DNA of 58,244 nucleotides from assembly GCA_008931825.1 (NCBI GenBank), contig QXVZ01007112.1:1-58244 (forward strand). The letters are read 5' to 3'. The position numbers were made by a program, and so were the translations under genes. Origin of the DNA: Phallusia fumigata (taxonomy: Eukaryota; Chordata; Ascidiacea; Phlebobranchia; Ascidiidae). Shown one piece after another: positions 1 to 9,790 of this stretch (within the stretch, counting starts at the first letter, position 1; the number at the start of each line of letters is the position of its first letter). The notes beneath the pieces were generated by a model. It was not told the origin of the DNA, did no database searches, and worked only from the letters and a program-made list of their open reading frames with translations.

Positions 1-50
1 AACACAGATGATACACCACAATGACCTAATTTACAAACTAGGGGAGAGTC

Positions 51-149
51 AACTGATTGGAAGAAAAGTTTGACCAATACAATTGACATCTTTACTGGTG
101 GCAGATATGGTCATGGAGACATGTTGTCTGTTTCATTTGGCCCTTTTCA
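51..149 (+). repeat. Fragment of the TATGGGTCC repeat family
   Basis: Holds the family's recurring block (a variant of CTGGTAGATATGGTCA, then TGTTTCATTTG) seen many times between 21 and 51 kb. It is interrupted at about 150 by the SINE that follows. Confidence 0.6.
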
Positions 150-320
150 GCCTCTGAGTGGTTAGCATGACTGTCTTTTATTCGCAAGATTGTGGGTTTG
201 AATCCTGTCTTGGTTGCCTAAGTGCAATAAAATTCTTGAGCAAGAAACTTAAGTGGCATTGCTCCAATCCAGTTGACCTGATGGGTCAAACCAATTTGTC
301 CAACTACAAACTAGAGATCT
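150..320 (+). repeat. tRNA-derived SINE, copy 1
   Basis: A RNA polymerase III A box (TGGTTAGCATG, 159-169) and B box (GGTTTGAATCC, 195-205) lie at tRNA-like spacing. They are followed by a body with GAGCAAGAAACTTAAG and GGCATTGCTCC. The same body follows the A and B boxes of the copy at 18211, so this is a dispersed SINE and not a tRNA gene; no cloverleaf acceptor stem is evident. Exact ends are uncertain. Confidence 0.75.
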
Positions 321-1060
321 GACATTTTCCACATTATTATTTCACATACACTACCACCCCAAATTGATGTTTTCCACATGTACCATTTTCTTTATTATGT
401 TGGATATATATTCAACATCCGCATTATATTGCGTCCTAAATTCCCTAACATGATTATTTCTGCTACCAATAACACATGATTCCCCCCACACCTGCAGTTT
501 CTGAATAGTAGCGATGTTTTAGGATGTGATCAGCTTAAAAATTGGTAGGAAAACATAAAACAAAAAGCAAAGATTTCCAAATATATTCTAACCAAACCAT
601 TTTTTACTTTATGCCAATTACAATCTCACTGTCAAAAGCATAATTTAAACCCCACAGCCACACTAACCAATAGTTTGACCTGCAGTGACCTTACTCTTTA
701 CGACTCTCACCAACGCAGTTTCAGTAATGCGCTATAGATTCAACAACAACAACATTGCGCTTCTTGACCAACTAACTATACGATTACGTGCTTCTGTACA
801 ATAGAGAAGAACTGTAAAAGAAAGCAAAGTTATTGTAATGTATCACCTCTACAATATAATTTAGCAGACGCATTTCGGTTTACGCTATGCAATCACCCAA
901 ACCAGTGATGTAATATAAATAACTTGGCTTTGTCTGTCATAAAACAAGACAATTAAAATGAAACGCCTGCCTGGCCGCACACTATAAACGCCCGTTTATG
1001 TGGTAAACTGACTTAATTAAATATTGTCGTTAAAAAATTTTCACGTTTTGCGGGGCTGTG
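321..1060. other. No gene seen
   Basis: AT-rich sequence. I see no exon-like reading frame, RNA gene or clear repeat boundary here. Confidence 0.5.
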
Positions 1061-1061
1061 G

Positions 1062-1222
1062 GTGAACTGGGGTAAAAAGTTGTTAGTGCAGAACTTCAGA
1101 TACCCATCTATTACGTGTGAAAAAAGACCAAAGTGTGGGAACAAACTCGCGTTAGACAGAAAAAAGAAAAAAAACAGAGTAAAAACAACATGTCCCCTTT
1201 GTGGAAGAGGACCTATAATTAG
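1062..1222 (-). repeat. TATGGGTCC-family 5' end, minus orientation
   Basis: Read on the minus strand, this has the family's 5' hairpin region (a diverged GGTCC...GGGGAC), then TTGTTTTTACTCTG, a pyrimidine run and the CACACGTAATAGATGGGTAT block also seen at 57234. It is one of the few minus copies. The ORF overlapping it is a by-product of the repeat. Confidence 0.6.
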
Positions 1223-1239
1223 GCGCTCTTCCACCCCCA

Positions 1240-1665
1240 GGAAAAAATGAAACAATAAACTATAGCCCCAGTGGTTAACCCCAAAAGTTATCCAATGTTC
1301 GTGTGCACCACAAACAAGTTTAGTATGGTTTATGCAAAAAATTTTTTTATAGCACAGAAATGTTTTACTATTCCAAGCAATGAACATGCATATTATTCGA
1401 ATCCGGTAAGAAAAAGAAACCAAAAGTAGGAAGCATGTATATTGGGAGTTTATCATCTCTCACCAGAAGGAAAATTCCCTCTTTGAATAGTTTTTATTAT
1501 TTAGGACTGTGTTTTTAGGTCAGTATGGAGTATTTGTTTGATATGAATGAAACTTTTGAAAGGGACGCCCATATTAATGTAGTTAATACGTATCGTTTTT
1601 GGTCTGGGTAATACTACATATTATGGAATGACAATTTGGTGAACATCAACCCACTAATTTTCTAT
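1240..1665 (+). repeat. TATGGGTCC-family 3' part, degraded
   Basis: Begins with TAGCCCCAGTGGTTAACCCC and the GTGCACCACAAACAAGTTTAG block shared with 50164-50250. It ends with the family tail (GGAATGACAATTTGGTGAAC, then CCCACTAATTTT). It stands head-to-head with the minus fragment before it. Confidence 0.5.
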
Positions 1666-1978
1666 GGTCCTCACTTTGTGTCTAACAAAAGACAAGAAGT
1701 GGAGTGAATAATAGAAAAGTAGCAATGTTTTTGTAGTGAAAATGTAAATTGGGAATTTTTAACTTAAAGATTTTGGGGGGATGGGAATGGCCTAGCTATG
1801 CCTATTGAGGCCAAACATTGGAATCAATAGACTAATACCCTGTCAACAGTAAAATTTGACCAACTGTAATGGACTTTCCTAAACTTCAAACTATCTGGCA
1901 GGGTTTCTTTATTGTTTTTTTTCTTTCTGTGAAACCCTACACTCCCAGCATGGGTATATGCAACCTATTAGTCCCATC

Positions 1979-2849
1979 CACTGGCGCCCACTTACGGGGA
2001 GGCCGGGAGGCGCCGCGTCCCCGTGTATTAAGGTTAAGTTAATCCAATCCCACAATAAAAACTTTTACGTTAGTCAATTCGATTTTGAGCACATGTTCAA
2101 TGTTCAAAACTTTGTCTCACCAGCATTATATACAGCGGCTCACAAACACGTAGCATCATCAACTTGAACCCCAGTGTTAATTTTTACATGTTCACATTCG
2201 CATGTAACAAAAGCACAACGATACGAGGATTGTTTGTCAACAACAAACGAAAAACATTATCACCGAGTCCCCTCGCTCTATTTTTATCTGTTATTTACGA
2301 CATAATGTCCTTTTTAGAGTGAAAACCAAAGTTATTTTACGTTGGTCGAACACCTGATAAGCCCGTCACTAGACAACGCTTTGCAACAGAAATACGCAAG
2401 TTACCTTGCAGTGATGCAATCCTGGGTATAGATAATTACTATTGTGACAACATCACTGTGATAATGAAAAACGTTAACTACCGATTGTGATGGTCTGTAA
2501 TTTAGGATTCAAGCTGGGCACCACAACTAAACAGCCATGTGCAAACAGCTTTTGGCAAAATTTGTTTAGCAGTTAAATATATATGTTTGCCTTTTCCCAC
2601 CGTGTGATAATAGGTGATGTAACGCAACAATTGGCGAGCTTTGTTACGTCACAATGCGCTTTTTTAAGTAACAAAGTGGTGTGAAACGGGCAAGTAGAAA
2701 GGCACACCTTTTACAGGCGGGTTCTTCACTATCTTCAAGGAAACATCGAACATTAGGCAAAGCATTGCGACTGACGTATTTATGTTTTTTGCTACTATAC
2801 ATCGTAAATAAGTTGCCTCCCCGCCGATTTTAGAAAGTGGGCGCCTATG
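1979..2849. mobile_element. Non-autonomous hAT-type element, 871 bp
   Basis: Ends are imperfect inverted repeats: CACTGGCGCCCACTT on the left, CATAGGCGCCCACTT read inward from the right, with GGGGAGGC further in on both sides. It is flanked by a perfect 8-bp duplication, GTCCCATC (1971-1978 and 2850-2857). An 8-bp target duplication and CA-ending termini fit the hAT superfamily. No transposase is recognisable inside, so it would depend on one in trans. Confidence 0.85.
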
Positions 2850-2857
2850 GTCCCATC

Positions 2858-3560
2858 AATGTTCCCCCCTCAGTTGTGATTCTCATACTGCTTCAAACAC
2901 ACTCTCTTTTCAGCCCCATTACATGACTCCCTGTTAACTATGGCATGTTAAACATTATATTATGATCATCCCGGTGAACTGCATGTTATTGCATGCAAAA
3001 TAGAAGTGTTTATCTCAAAATAGCAACCACAAGCAGTAGTTGTAGTTTTGCTGAAAATTCCCTTTTTTATTTAAGATGCTGGACATACATTAAATACTTG
3101 ATGTAAGCGTATATCGGTTGTTGCATAATTAATGAGCGATTGTGGTGTTATCAATATAAGCACAAGTTTTAGAAAAACCTAAGTTAAGTCATCAGAAACT
3201 CTGTTTAACCAATGTTCATGAAGTAAACAAATTGACGGTGAACAGGAGTTTGACAGAAAATTATGTATGGTGCAAGATTTATGACACACTTAAATTTCAA
3301 TTGTTAACAATTCGTCTTAAAACCCAACCTAATAAACACATTTGCCGACTAAATGGATATTTAATGTCCATCTTGCAAAGCAAGTGATTGGTGTAGGAAA
3401 ACAAGCAGGTTTTATTTGGCTTTGTAAGATGTTCATTGTTATGTGAACAATGTACAGAGACGAAAGAAAAAGACAACATTAGGACAAGCACCCTGCTGCC
3501 ACACAGTTGTAGTAAGACGCAAAAACTATTTTGGGTATAGTTTTTGGCAGTTGAAATGCC
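2858..3560. other. No gene seen
   Basis: AT-rich spacer between two hAT-type insertions. The reading frames in it show no known motif. Confidence 0.5.
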
Positions 3561-3568
3561 TGTGGAAA

Positions 3569-4195
3569 CAGTGGCGCAACTAGCGGGAGTTAAAGGGGGT
3601 AGGCAAACTGCCAATTAAAAAAAGCCAAGGTCATAACAGATAAACTTTGGGGCACCCATTTTACGCCATCGGTAACACAATCATTAACGTTTACAGCTTT
3701 TAAATGACGCATAAGCCAAAACATATTTTCACCACAACGTATTCTGGCCTTTTGTGGAATCTGTAATTTCCGAATTATCCATGCAATTTAGTTCATGCTT
3801 CCAAAAAGTTGCTAAAATATCTTATCTTCTTGCTTTGGCATTAGAAGGTGTGTTGCATAAGTGCGTGCGTTATTGTTTGTTGTGTGTTATCAAAGTGTGC
3901 ATCCTCAGAGAAACAGAACACATCGCAGAACAATAATTGTGTTAAGGATCAGTGTTAGAATGACGAAAGACGTTTCTCTGATTCAAGGAATCTCCATTGT
4001 TACTATTGTAATGTGCATTTTAGTTGCTGTACTGGCCCTTTGCCGTGTTACCAAGTTGACCCTCTGTTTAATTACGAGCGTATGCGCTTCGGTGTGATGT
4101 ACGAGAGCGAGTATAATTAGGCGCATTATACACATAGACGCAGATGGAAAGGGACCTGGCACGCCGACAAACCTACCACCCTAGTTGCGCCAATG
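3569..4195. mobile_element. Non-autonomous hAT-type element, 627 bp (CAGTGGCGCAACTAG family)
   Basis: Left end CAGTGGCGCAACTAGC and right end, read inward, CATTGGCGCAACTAGG form terminal inverted repeats. Both are followed by a GGTAGG motif. The flanks are a perfect 8-bp duplication, TGTGGAAA (3561-3568 and 4196-4203). Internal blocks recur at 20576, 22447, 29040, 29372 and 30117, so this intact copy defines the family. It lies about 265 bp beyond the likely Bcl-2 poly(A) signal. Confidence 0.9.
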
Positions 4196-4459
4196 TGTGG
4201 AAACTTTATAAGGGAGGGTCCGCACATCTCCAGAACATGAGTTTACGAATATGATTGATGCTATCAGGTGAAACATTTGACCTATCTTTTTTGCAATAAT
4301 TTTGACCACATGAGGGGTTAGCAAAGCATCACTGGGGCTTTGGGATAAAGAAACGCAACCCCATGACTTAAACTAAATCAAACATGTATTTCACAATCAA
4401 AAGGTTCATCCCCATTTTTATACAATTATACATTCAGAAGTTTTTGTAAGCAAAGGCTT

Positions 4460-4465
4460 TTTATT
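4460..4465 (-). terminator. Candidate poly(A) signal AATAAA of the Bcl-2 gene
   Basis: On the minus strand AATAAA lies about 130 bp after the proposed stop codon at 4597. It is the first canonical signal downstream. Confidence 0.5.
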
Positions 4466-4596
4466 TGCCCAACAAAATAAACCCAACTCATGTAAACACA
4501 TGATAGCATTTCCACTCGAATATGCCAAGATTCATTTGTTTGTAGGTGATACTGTTTCTGGCATTGGAACTTTTTGCAAAAAGAAGGCAATAAAAT

Positions 4597-4641
4597 TCAG
4601 TGACAGCAAGTCTCACTTGTTCTAAACTCCAAAAGAAGAGC
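4597..4641 (-). CDS. BCL2-like: Bcl-2-like gene, candidate last exon
   Basis: A strong pyrimidine tract ends in CATGTCAG, followed in the right phase by 14 codons (ALLLEFRTSETCCH) and TGA. No hydrophobic anchor is encoded. A possible internal donor (ACAA|GTGAGA) could instead lead to another exon, so this is only one option. Confidence 0.35.
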   Translation of the reverse strand, partial: ALLLEFRTSETCCH

Positions 4642-5743
4642 CTGACATGGAGAGCAGACAAAAAAATAGACTTGAATTCAATATTGTACATTAAACAACT
4701 AATTTAGTCAAACTACCCATTCCACTACCATGCTGTGTTGGGGCAGGCTCACAATATGAACAACATGCAAACAGGACTTCTAGGTGGGGGTTCAGCGGGT
4801 CACATTTGTCTGATCAAATTTTTTTTTATTAACATACTATTTCTCAGTTTGCATCTCGGTAAATGGTAGGGGTTGACCAATTTCCCTAAATAAATGATTT
4901 GCAAAATGCTACCAGAGAAGAGTCAGCACCTGCAAGTTTAGACACACCAGAGTGGAAACATAGTGATCTTATTATTTTAAAACCACTACTAACTAAACCA
5001 GGCTGTAACAGCTATTCTGTTTTTCTGACACCTTCCGAAAAAGTCAGATTTTAACAAAGAAATAAAAATGTTCTGCTTACCCATCCTCCTTGTTTTTTCA
5101 GCCAGGATGACAGATTTTGGTCCAAGAAATCAGTAACCCATGAAATGATAGAATCAACTTGATGCAAGCTATTAAGTTCAACAGCACGAGTGGCAAGAAC
5201 ACCAGCAAACACAAATAAAGCTATAACATGTCCCCACTTAATTAGTTCATCATTGACATTTGTGGCGTCAGAGTTCTTTTTGTGCAGTTGAAACAGTTCA
5301 GTTGAGATCTTAGTAAACAGACCCTTAATATCCTCTGTTGTTGTGTTGGTTGTTCTGTTATAACCAAAGGTAAAAATAAATGATGTAAATTTTTAACTTA
5401 GTGGAAGTAATACCATTTTTTATTTCCCAAGCAGTTTAATTAAATGCAACTGGATTAAGTGTGAACCAAAGTATTTCACTTGCATTTTTTCTTTTATTCT
5501 ACAATAATGCACACCATGTTCAGTTCACCTCATTTGATCCATTAAATCTGGAAAAGCTTCCTTGTATCGAATTTCATAATTTTCTGCTGTTCTTTGCACA
5601 GTTAGGTGAATAGGAGATGAGTCGTCATCCGATTGACACATCATGGAAAAATGAGATTTGTATTGTTGAGGTGCATCGCTAAGTAATGATTGAACTTTAT
5701 GAAATATGTACCTTTCAACTATACGCCTGGTTTTATGGACCAT
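4597..5743 (-). CDS. BCL2-like: Bcl-2 family apoptosis regulator, Bcl-xL/Bcl-2-like (three-exon model)
   Basis: Exons 5743-5529, 5354-5081 and tentatively 4641-4597 give 177 codons. Residues 5-21 resemble a BH4 helix (TRRIVERYIFHKV). Residues 47-71 are a BH3 region followed by EIRYKEAFPDLMDQM, very close to the Bcl-xL segment. BH1 is KWGHVIALFVFAG (111-123). BH2 is WVTDFLDQ...WLKKQGGW (144-163). The second intron falls right after GGW at a codon boundary, the conserved intron position of vertebrate Bcl-2 genes. BH proteins of this type hold Bax/Bak-like killers in check on mitochondria and ER. Odd points: BH3 has AE for GD, BH1 has His for the usual Arg, and no membrane tail appears in the modelled last exon. 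Family membership is firm; the last exon is weak. The start is the first Met, just before BH4. Confidence 0.87.
5081..5354 (-). CDS. BCL2-like: Bcl-2-like gene, exon 2 (BH1 and BH2)
   Basis: Acceptor TTATAACAG, donor TGG|GTAAGC. Starts in phase 2 and ends in phase 0 after Gly-Gly-Trp. Residues 72-163. Confidence 0.87.
5529..5743 (-). CDS. BCL2-like: Bcl-2-like gene, exon 1 (BH4 and BH3)
   Basis: ATG at 5743-5741. The donor is AG|GTGAAC and leaves phase 2; the split codon makes Arg72 with exon 2. Codes for residues 1-72. Confidence 0.85.
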
Positions 5744-5928
5744 GTTTCAGTAAAACAATCGGCACATGTTTTCGTTAATGTTACAGATTGTCAGGGTAAC
5801 CTCCAGTAATACAACATGACCAAACTAAAAAAGAACATCCAAAATAATTAGTTACACAGAGTTTGGTGTACAATTGTACGTGACTATGTGATTGACGTCG
5901 CACAAACTCAACATCACTTTTAATAACA

Positions 5929-6132
5929 CAGTGTTTCTCAAACTTTTTTAGCCAAGGACCACTTCATCTTCGAATTTTTTTCTGAGGACCACCAAACAGA
6001 ATTTCGTCATAACATGTTCTCAAAACAGGCGATTTTATAAACGCGTGCCTAGTTTAAGTCATCTTTTTGCGGACCACTATGAGGGGATGGCGGACCACCG
6101 GATGTCCGAGTACCACACTTTGAGAATCACTA
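5929..6132. mobile_element. Short hAT-type MITE, about 204 bp
   Basis: Ends CAGTGTTTCTCAAACTTT and, read inward, TAGTGATTCTCAAAGTGT are a diverged CAGTGNTTCTCAAA terminal inverted repeat. GGACCAC motifs occur just inside. The target duplication is not clean (AATAACAC against AATTACAC at best). It lies about 185 bp upstream of the Bcl-2-like start codon. Confidence 0.7.
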
Positions 6133-6788
6133 AATTACACGAATCCCGTGACCTCACTGACGCAATGCCCTGCGAAGCAATGATGCGAAAAAGGTGGAAA
6201 GAGATGTGCAGAATATGGATAAGGTACAATACCATATTGCCCATATTTTTAAACGAGTTGGGTTGTGTTTATTTCCTTGGTGAAAGAAAACATAGCGACA
6301 TAATCACTGATCCATCAGTGGACACAATAGCACTAAATCAATCACCAGGCCGGAAATAGCTGCGCAACGCTAAAACGTTATGAGGCGCAAAAATGTTTAG
6401 GGCACAGTTGGAGGTTCACAAGAGATTGGCGCAATATGAGAAACACGACTGGGGGGTGACGTTGTTGGAACCAGTCAAGGGGATCTTTAAAGCTAACCAC
6501 CCGTGCTAGGGAAAGAGGGTGGGGTTCGTCAGGAAAACAAACCTAAAGTAGTATACAATACAAGCACAAGACTAATTAATTACACAAGAAAAGTTATGTT
6601 ACTTGAAAAGTAAAAGTGAAGTAACTCGATGAATTTAGGTGACGTGTTGCATGCCAGAAATCAACTCAATTCATCTGCACCTGTATATGACACAAAGATC
6701 GCGTGCGGTTTGGTGGCCAGTTGGCGTTCGTGCATATGAAAGCGGTGGCGTTGGTAATGAATTGCCTTGTTGATTTTGCGTCCCGAAC
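6133..6788. other. No gene seen
   Basis: Spacer upstream of the Bcl-2-like gene. It may hold its promoter, but I cannot point to a TATA box or initiator. Confidence 0.4.
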
Positions 6789-6796
6789 CACTATGG

Positions 6797-7374
6797 CAGT
6801 GATTCTCAAACTGTGTGTCGCGGCACACTAGTGTGCCGTGCGAGCTTTCTAAGTGTGCCGCTAAATTTTCGTTTTTGAGTCTCATTTGCGCCGGAATTGA
6901 CTTTGCGTCTAATTTTTACCGGATCTTATTTTGACTGGAACAGTACAGAAAAAGCTGGTCGTATGTTGTTTCGATCAGGCTTTTTTACCTCATAGTGTAA
7001 GCATGACGTATCATTAACAACAATAATCGACAGCAATAATAAGAATTGATTGCGAACAATTGTTCGGCTTCTTTTGTTAATTGTGACCGGGTGATGAGGA
7101 GCTGTACGTTGATGGTGCGAATGCCTTACTGATGTATTACAGTGAATATTAGTTCTCAATGTCAAAAACGGCAGAGACTTTTGGAGCTTGGTGACGAAAT
7201 GCGAGTGTGTATGACAACCTCGTTCTGTTTGATTTTTAGCCAAAAGCAGCCTCACCCGTCGCATTGAAGCAAAGTAAATTTCTTTTTTTCGTGTTATTTG
7301 TTTGCTAAGTGTGCCGCGAAAATAAATATAGTTCCTTAGTGTGCCGCAAGCTAAAAAAAGTTTGAGAACCACTG
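6797..7374 (+). mobile_element. hAT element remnant, 578 bp, with transposase fossil
   Basis: Left end CAGTGATTCTCAAACT and right end AGTTTGAGAACCACTG are inverted repeats with one mismatch. Flanks CACTATGG (6789-6796) and CTCTATGG (7375-7382) are an 8-bp duplication with one change. Repeated GTGTGCCGCG motifs sit just inside both ends, as in ZBED-related hAT elements. Most of the coding interior is gone. Confidence 0.88.
7156..7267 (+). pseudogene. C-terminal scrap of a hAT transposase
   Basis: One frame reads QKRQRLLELGDEMRVCMTT and then ends SQKQPHPSH before TGA at 7265-7267. That matches the usual end of ZBED5-like hAT transposases (RNRL...GDEMRV...KQxHPSH, recalled from the family, not searched). 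Upstream the frame is broken. The position just inside the right terminal repeat is what such an element would give. Confidence 0.6.
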
Positions 7375-7689
7375 CTCTATGGGGATATTATTCCACATTG
7401 TCGAACCAATGTATTGTATTGATTGCTGATTTGTACTCGTGTCATTATTGTTTGTTAATGTTGTTTTATAACGTCATAGTAGAAAATTTTAATCTTCGAA
7501 AGGCTGAGCCTAAATACCATAACTGTAGAATTATATGTCAAAAAGGGGAAAGTTTACAAAATTACTGGTCTGGGCGACACTTTCTTAAAAGAATCCAATC
7601 TGACGAAAAAGAAAATCATCGTATCTGCAGTGACTAACATTTTGTTGGAAATAATGGTTTGCAAACCAAAAAAAACAGGGATAAAAGCT

Positions 7690-7875
7690 TGTCCTGAAGG
7701 GTCGGTTCGGGTTTGCTGTTTATTGCTTTTAGAGGTTCTGGTTTGGTTCAGGTTTTCAAAAGCATTTTTTTAGGTTCGGGTTTAATTGGTTCAGGTTTTC
7801 AAAAACGTTTTTTTAGGTTCGGATTTAGTTCCGGTTTGGGCAAATTAAGCGGTTCGAACTAGTTTGCGGCTTTTG
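7690..7875 (+). repeat. GGTTCGG-rich imperfect tandem repeat
   Basis: A unit of roughly 43-50 bp containing GGTTCAGGTTTTCAAAA, a T run and AGGTTCGG occurs about twice, with further GGTTCGG-like words on both sides. CAGGGATA at 7676 and TGTCCCTA near 7893 could be eroded transposon ends, but I see no target duplication. Confidence 0.5.
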
Positions 7876-8394
7876 AACCGGTTTAAGTGTCCCTATTGTT
7901 TAGACAACATTCAAGTTCCTTGAAGTTACCTGGCTAACACTTATGCGCTGCAAAAACGTGCAAATAAATAGGAAACAATCTTTTTTCCATAGTCGGTAAA
8001 CATTTGGTTATTGTTGTCAGAAGTGCATCTTCGATGACGGAATCCTTATGAAAAATGTTAGGTATGTAAAATGTACTTTAAACCCTAACTTGTGTGGCCG
8101 GAACACTCATTGCGACAGTCACGCATCTATCTGCCGGCAGGCTAAAATGCTAGCATATTTTTGACAGTGAAACAGACCTTAACATCATTGAGAAATTTCC
8201 AAATTTTTTTCAAGCGACAAAGCTATTTCGTCAAGATAAATTTGTAAAAACCTCAGTTCAAAAGGTGGGTTTAAATATGCCTTTGAACCATGCAACGGCG
8301 ACCCACCCTCCTCGTTTGCCCGTTTTCCGACTCACTTGCACGTAATTTGCCCTAGTGACGTTATAACGCACATTTTCAAAATAGGTCCTTTTTA

Positions 8395-8590
8395 AAACTG
8401 GCCCCTGTGTGGCGCCCTCGGAGGTCATTTTTCCCGAGACCCACAATTGGGAACCACTGACTTCGGGGGTCATCTTTTCAGTTGGAAACCACGCCCTCGA
8501 GGGTCATCTTTTCATGGAGGTTTGGTTAGTAACCACCGACTTAGGCTTGGATTATCTTTTCATTGAGATGAACCCCTAATTTAGGAAATG
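8395..8590 (+). repeat. Three degenerate repeats with (G)GTCATCTTTTCA
   Basis: The block AACCACTGACTT...GGTCATCTTTTCA is seen three times with drift (near 8450, 8488 and 8530). No coding role is apparent. Confidence 0.5.
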
Positions 8591-8624
8591 TTCATCAGAT
8601 GTTGTGACGTAATTTCAAGCGCCG

Positions 8625-8945
8625 GCAATTCGAATAAACTGATTTATGTGTTTGTATTCATGAATTCTTTCCAAAATTTCGGGCAACCAATTCTAAATTG
8701 TATTCGAAAAAATCGACCGTCTTATTCGTATTCATGAATTGTTACGCAGCTTTCAAAGTTCCACAAATTGAATTGTATTCGAATAAATTGGTAGTTGTAT
8801 TCGTTAACGCGGATGGTTGCCGTTTCGAATAGCATCCGAATAAAATTGATCGTGCATTTGTATTCACGAAATGTTACGTCATCAACATGCTTTTACAATT
8901 TGATTCGAATACTTCGCGAGTATTCGTATTCGTGATTGCTTTGTG
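8625..8945. repeat. Degenerate tandem array built on ATTCGAATA
   Basis: About five units of 55-77 bp, each starting near TATTCGAATAAA and most carrying GTATTCATGAATT or GTATTCGT. The cores TTCGAA and TTCATGAA are palindromic. A scatter of the same words continues to about 9120. Confidence 0.65.
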
Positions 8946-9699
8946 GCGATTTTATTATCGTTTGTTAGAATTATTTCAGGCGTATATTTGTAGCCTATTC
9001 GTATTCATGAATAGCTGATTTGAATGTCAACATTGACTTTTTGAATTGTAATCGTGTATTTTGAATGAAGCAAAAAGCATTCGAATACAGCATGTTAGTA
9101 ACAAAACCATTCGGATACGAATTGTCCCATATCTGCCAAAGACCACTAAATATTAAGTAGGCCCTGGTTCAACCTTTACTTGACAGTGTACACTCGGATT
9201 TAATTAGCCCCCGTTACTAATATGTACCACTTGATGGTATAACTTCCACTAACAGCGCAAAAAATATGTTAAAAAACTTTCCCTTGTATAAAAACCTCAA
9301 AACTTTCGTAAAAGACGGTTTGCAAAACCTCAACAAGCGTGACATAAAAAAATTCACAAAATTCGCTAAAAATTACCATATTTTTGCCTGTTATAAAACG
9401 TTTGCAATAGGTGGGGGTCTCTTTTTAGCGATTTCGTTGCTTTTCGAAAAGGCTATAAACGCGCGAGGGTGTGGTTGATTGTCTTGTGAAAAAACGTTCG
9501 AGTGTTGTTCAGCCAGAAGCATAAAATCGTCGTTTCATTTAAAAACGCCTGAGCATCACATAGATTTGATATAAACCAGCAAACCAGCAAAATGAGATCG
9601 CAAACGCATCGGGCAGGAAACACTTTCGAAACTTTTCTTTGCTTTACAAGATTGATGTTTGGCAATCTTGTCACAGTTCTCTGACTCTACAAATGAGAA

Positions 9700-9789
9700 A
9701 GGAAACGACGGCGTTTGTAATCCGTTTGCTGATCACCACACTGACTTACAAAACACGTGAGCGGTGGGATTTGAACCAATAACCTGATG
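9700..9789 (-). repeat. tRNA-derived SINE, truncated at an N
   Basis: On the minus strand a B box GGTTCAAATCC (9777-9767) is followed by CCACCGCTCACGTG. The A box would lie beyond the N at 9790, so the element looks cut by the assembly junction. Confidence 0.45.
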
Positions 9790-9790
9790 N

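Noticed and set aside
1013..1456. 147-codon minus-strand frame
   Set aside because: Runs across a reversed TATGGGTCC-family fragment; translation of a repeat.
6926..7372. 148-codon minus-strand frame
   Set aside because: Antisense to the hAT transposase remnant and reaching into the terminal repeat.
8445..8460. Lone TTGGGAACCACTG, hAT-like right end
   Set aside because: No matching left end found; it recurs as part of a local degenerate repeat.
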